Positions 62,700-64,000 of a stretch of 64,000 nt of DNA are shown here, piece by piece. The DNA comes from Plebeiibacterium sediminum (lineage in GTDB: Bacteria > Bacteroidota > Bacteroidia > Bacteroidales > Marinilabiliaceae). The position numbers and the translations under genes are program-made. The notes under the pieces were generated by a model. That model searched no databases. It worked only from the letters and a program-made list of their open reading frames with translations, and was not told where the DNA came from. How positions within the stretch are numbered: the first letter of the stretch is position 1; every line of letters begins with the position of its first letter. The DNA lies in the NCBI RefSeq assembly GCF_026013605.1, contig NZ_JAPDPJ010000007.1, forward strand, positions 1 to 64,000, read 5' to 3'.

Positions 62700-63587
62700 A
62701 TGAACCATTCTGTAAAAACATACGGCTTAAGTAATCAATCCGGCGATAGAGTTGAATTTATTTTAAAAGATATAGGTGAAGTTTTTGACCACTTAAATGG
62801 TATTGATGATGATCCTCACCGCCATGATTATTTTACAATGGTTTTGGTTAAGCAAGGAAAGGGGCTGCATTATATTGATTTTAATAAGTTTGAAATCAAT
62901 AATTATTCATTACACCTGGTATTTCCTGGTCAGGTACATCAAATTAGTACACCCCAAAAGCCTGATGGTTGGGTCATGAATTTTAGTTCAGATTTTCTGC
63001 TTCAAAATAATATACATCAAAAAATAGTAGATAAAGTATATTTATATAATACCTATGGATATTCTCCTCCCTTGCATCTGCCTCCAAACGATTATCAGGA
63101 TTTAGAAAATATTATTCAACAAGTTAAATATTATTCAAATAAGGATATTTCCTTTCAATATGATGCATTGGGTGCTTTATTAAAATTGTTCTTTATTCGA
63201 ATCACCTCATTATGTAGTCTTCAAAATTCAGTTGAACTGGAGCGGGCAACTGGTTCAAATAGTCTTTTTGTTAATTTTAAGCGCCTAATAGAAGAAAAGT
63301 ATACTACGCTCCATAAAGTGTCGGAATATGCCGATATTTTAGCTGTAAGTAGCGATTATTTGAATAAATATGTCAAAACTCAATCCGGTAAATCGGCAAA
63401 AGAATTTATACAGGATAAAATACTGGTTGAAGCCAAGCGTATATTATTATTTACAGATAATAGTAATAAGGAGCTTGCCTTTGATTTGGGGTTTGAGGAA
63501 CCATCGCACTTTAGTAACTTCTTTAAAAAGAATGTGGGGGAGACTCCCGGACAGTTTCGTTCTCAAAGCCGCAATAAAACACCTTAA
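62700..63587 (+). CDS. AraC-family transcriptional regulator
   Basis: The 295-residue protein has an N-terminal cupin-type domain (HRHDYFTMVLVKQGKGLHYID near 40-60, then LHLVFPGQVHQI). The C-terminal AraC HTH pair comprises KVSEYADILAVSSDYLNKYVKTQSGKS and ELAFDLGFEEPSHFSNFFKK, followed by VGETPGQFR. It is followed after about 90 bases by a pirin gene in the same direction and may control it; this is inferred from position. The regulated signal is unknown. Confidence 0.9.
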   Translation: MNHSVKTYGLSNQSGDRVEFILKDIGEVFDHLNGIDDDPHRHDYFTMVLVKQGKGLHYIDFNKFEINNYSLHLVFPGQVHQISTPQKPDGWVMNFSSDFLLQNNIHQKIVDKVYLYNTYGYSPPLHLPPNDYQDLENIIQQVKYYSNKDISFQYDALGALLKLFFIRITSLCSLQNSVELERATGSNSLFVNFKRLIEEKYTTLHKVSEYADILAVSSDYLNKYVKTQSGKSAKEFIQDKILVEAKRILLFTDNSNKELAFDLGFEEPSHFSNFFKKNVGETPGQFRSQSRNKTP

Positions 63588-63677
63588 AATCTGATTTTTG
63601 CAATACCTCCACTGATTTTCGTAATCTAATACCTGAATTCTCATTGTATGTTTGTATCGTACAAAAAAGGTAAAGAG

Positions 63678-64000
63678 ATGCAAACAATATTATATACATC
63701 AGAATCGAGGGGAACAGCAAATTATGGTTGGTTAAATGCAAAATATTCGTTCAGCTTTGCCAATTATTATCATCCTGAAAGAGTTCATTTTGGAGTTCTA
63801 AGAGTTTTAAACGATGATATGATTGCCCCGGGAGGTGGTTTTCCTGAGCATCCGCATGATAATATGGAAATTATTACAATTCCTTTGTCAGGCGCCTTGG
63901 CTCATAAAGATTCCATGGGAAACAGTTCTGTAATCAATGCTGGAGAAGTTCAGGTGATGAGTGCCGGTTCAGGTGTTTTTCATAGTGAATTTAATAACAG
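63678..64000 (+). CDS. Pirin family protein (5' part, cut by window end)
   Basis: The reading frame from the ATG at 63678 is open to the end of the window (107 complete codons). AAAGGTAAAGAG just upstream can act as the ribosome binding site. The visible part is the N-terminal cupin of a pirin: SRGTANYGWLNAKYSFSFAN, then FGVLRVLNDDMIAPGGGFPEHPHDNMEI, with the metal-binding histidines in the HPHDN motif, and GEVQVMSAGSGVFHSEFN with another ligand pair (H and E). Pirins bind iron and some act as quercetinases; the role here is unknown. Confidence 0.9.
   Translation, partial: MQTILYTSESRGTANYGWLNAKYSFSFANYYHPERVHFGVLRVLNDDMIAPGGGFPEHPHDNMEIITIPLSGALAHKDSMGNSSVINAGEVQVMSAGSGVFHSEFNN

Overview
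The window is an AT-rich chromosomal segment from a member of the Bacteroidota, probably an environmental or marine Bacteroidales/Marinilabiliales-type organism. That placement is inferred from SusC/SusD pairs, lipoproteins with acidic residues after the lipobox cysteine, TAnnTTTG promoter elements, TPR-histidine kinases and GPH-type sugar symporters. The species cannot be named from the sequence. No rRNA, tRNA, CRISPR array, phage or conjugative genes were seen.

Layout. 1-5.9 kb: a secreted helical-repeat protein, then a phosphate block (PPK2 polyphosphate kinase and a Na/Pi cotransporter), an unrecognised protein and a 49-residue PspC-domain gene. 6.2-9.3 kb: a three-gene operon of a NEW3-domain membrane protein, an ABC ATPase and an ABC permease. 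9.6-14.7 kb: a UPF0597/CyuA-type cysteine desulfidase-like enzyme, a secreted GH42 beta-galactosidase and a PLP aminotransferase. 15-22.8 kb: a minus-strand run of small accessory genes, mostly unknown, with a GNAT acetyltransferase, a Nudix hydrolase and a voltage-gated cation channel.

23.3-47.3 kb is a polysaccharide-utilisation locus whose content fits acetylated galactoglucomannan. The minus arm holds an AraC regulator, a GH27 alpha-galactosidase, a CE2-like acetyl esterase and a GH3 beta-glucosidase. The plus arm holds SusC, SusD, two IPT-type surface glycan-binding lipoproteins, two GH26 mannanases, a GH130 mannosylglucose phosphorylase, an AGE-family mannobiose/cellobiose 2-epimerase, a GPH symporter and a GH5 mannanase. 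Together these support a path from polymer at the surface, through side-chain removal in the periplasm, to mannobiose uptake, epimerisation to mannosyl-glucose and phosphorolysis to mannose-1-phosphate plus glucose.

47.4-54.8 kb: an alpha-carbonic anhydrase, then a MarR regulator followed by a tripartite RND efflux pump, with a candidate MarR operator. 55-62.3 kb: two copies of a module made of a small protein gene, 21 bases, and a TPR-sensor histidine kinase. The kinase halves are almost identical. The copies are embedded in REP-like palindromic elements, with a REP-associated tyrosine transposase (RAYT) between two of these elements. 62.5-64 kb: a candidate small RNA, an AraC regulator and the start of a pirin gene cut by the window end.

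The noncoding DNA is unusually structured. It holds several families of dispersed intergenic repeats (composite CCTGWCAGCG/ACCAAGC plus ACCACCAAGAC elements, REP-like arrays, purine-rich tracts) and two helically phased arrays: a 20-21 bp repeat near 23 kb and a strict 11 bp repeat near 55 kb.
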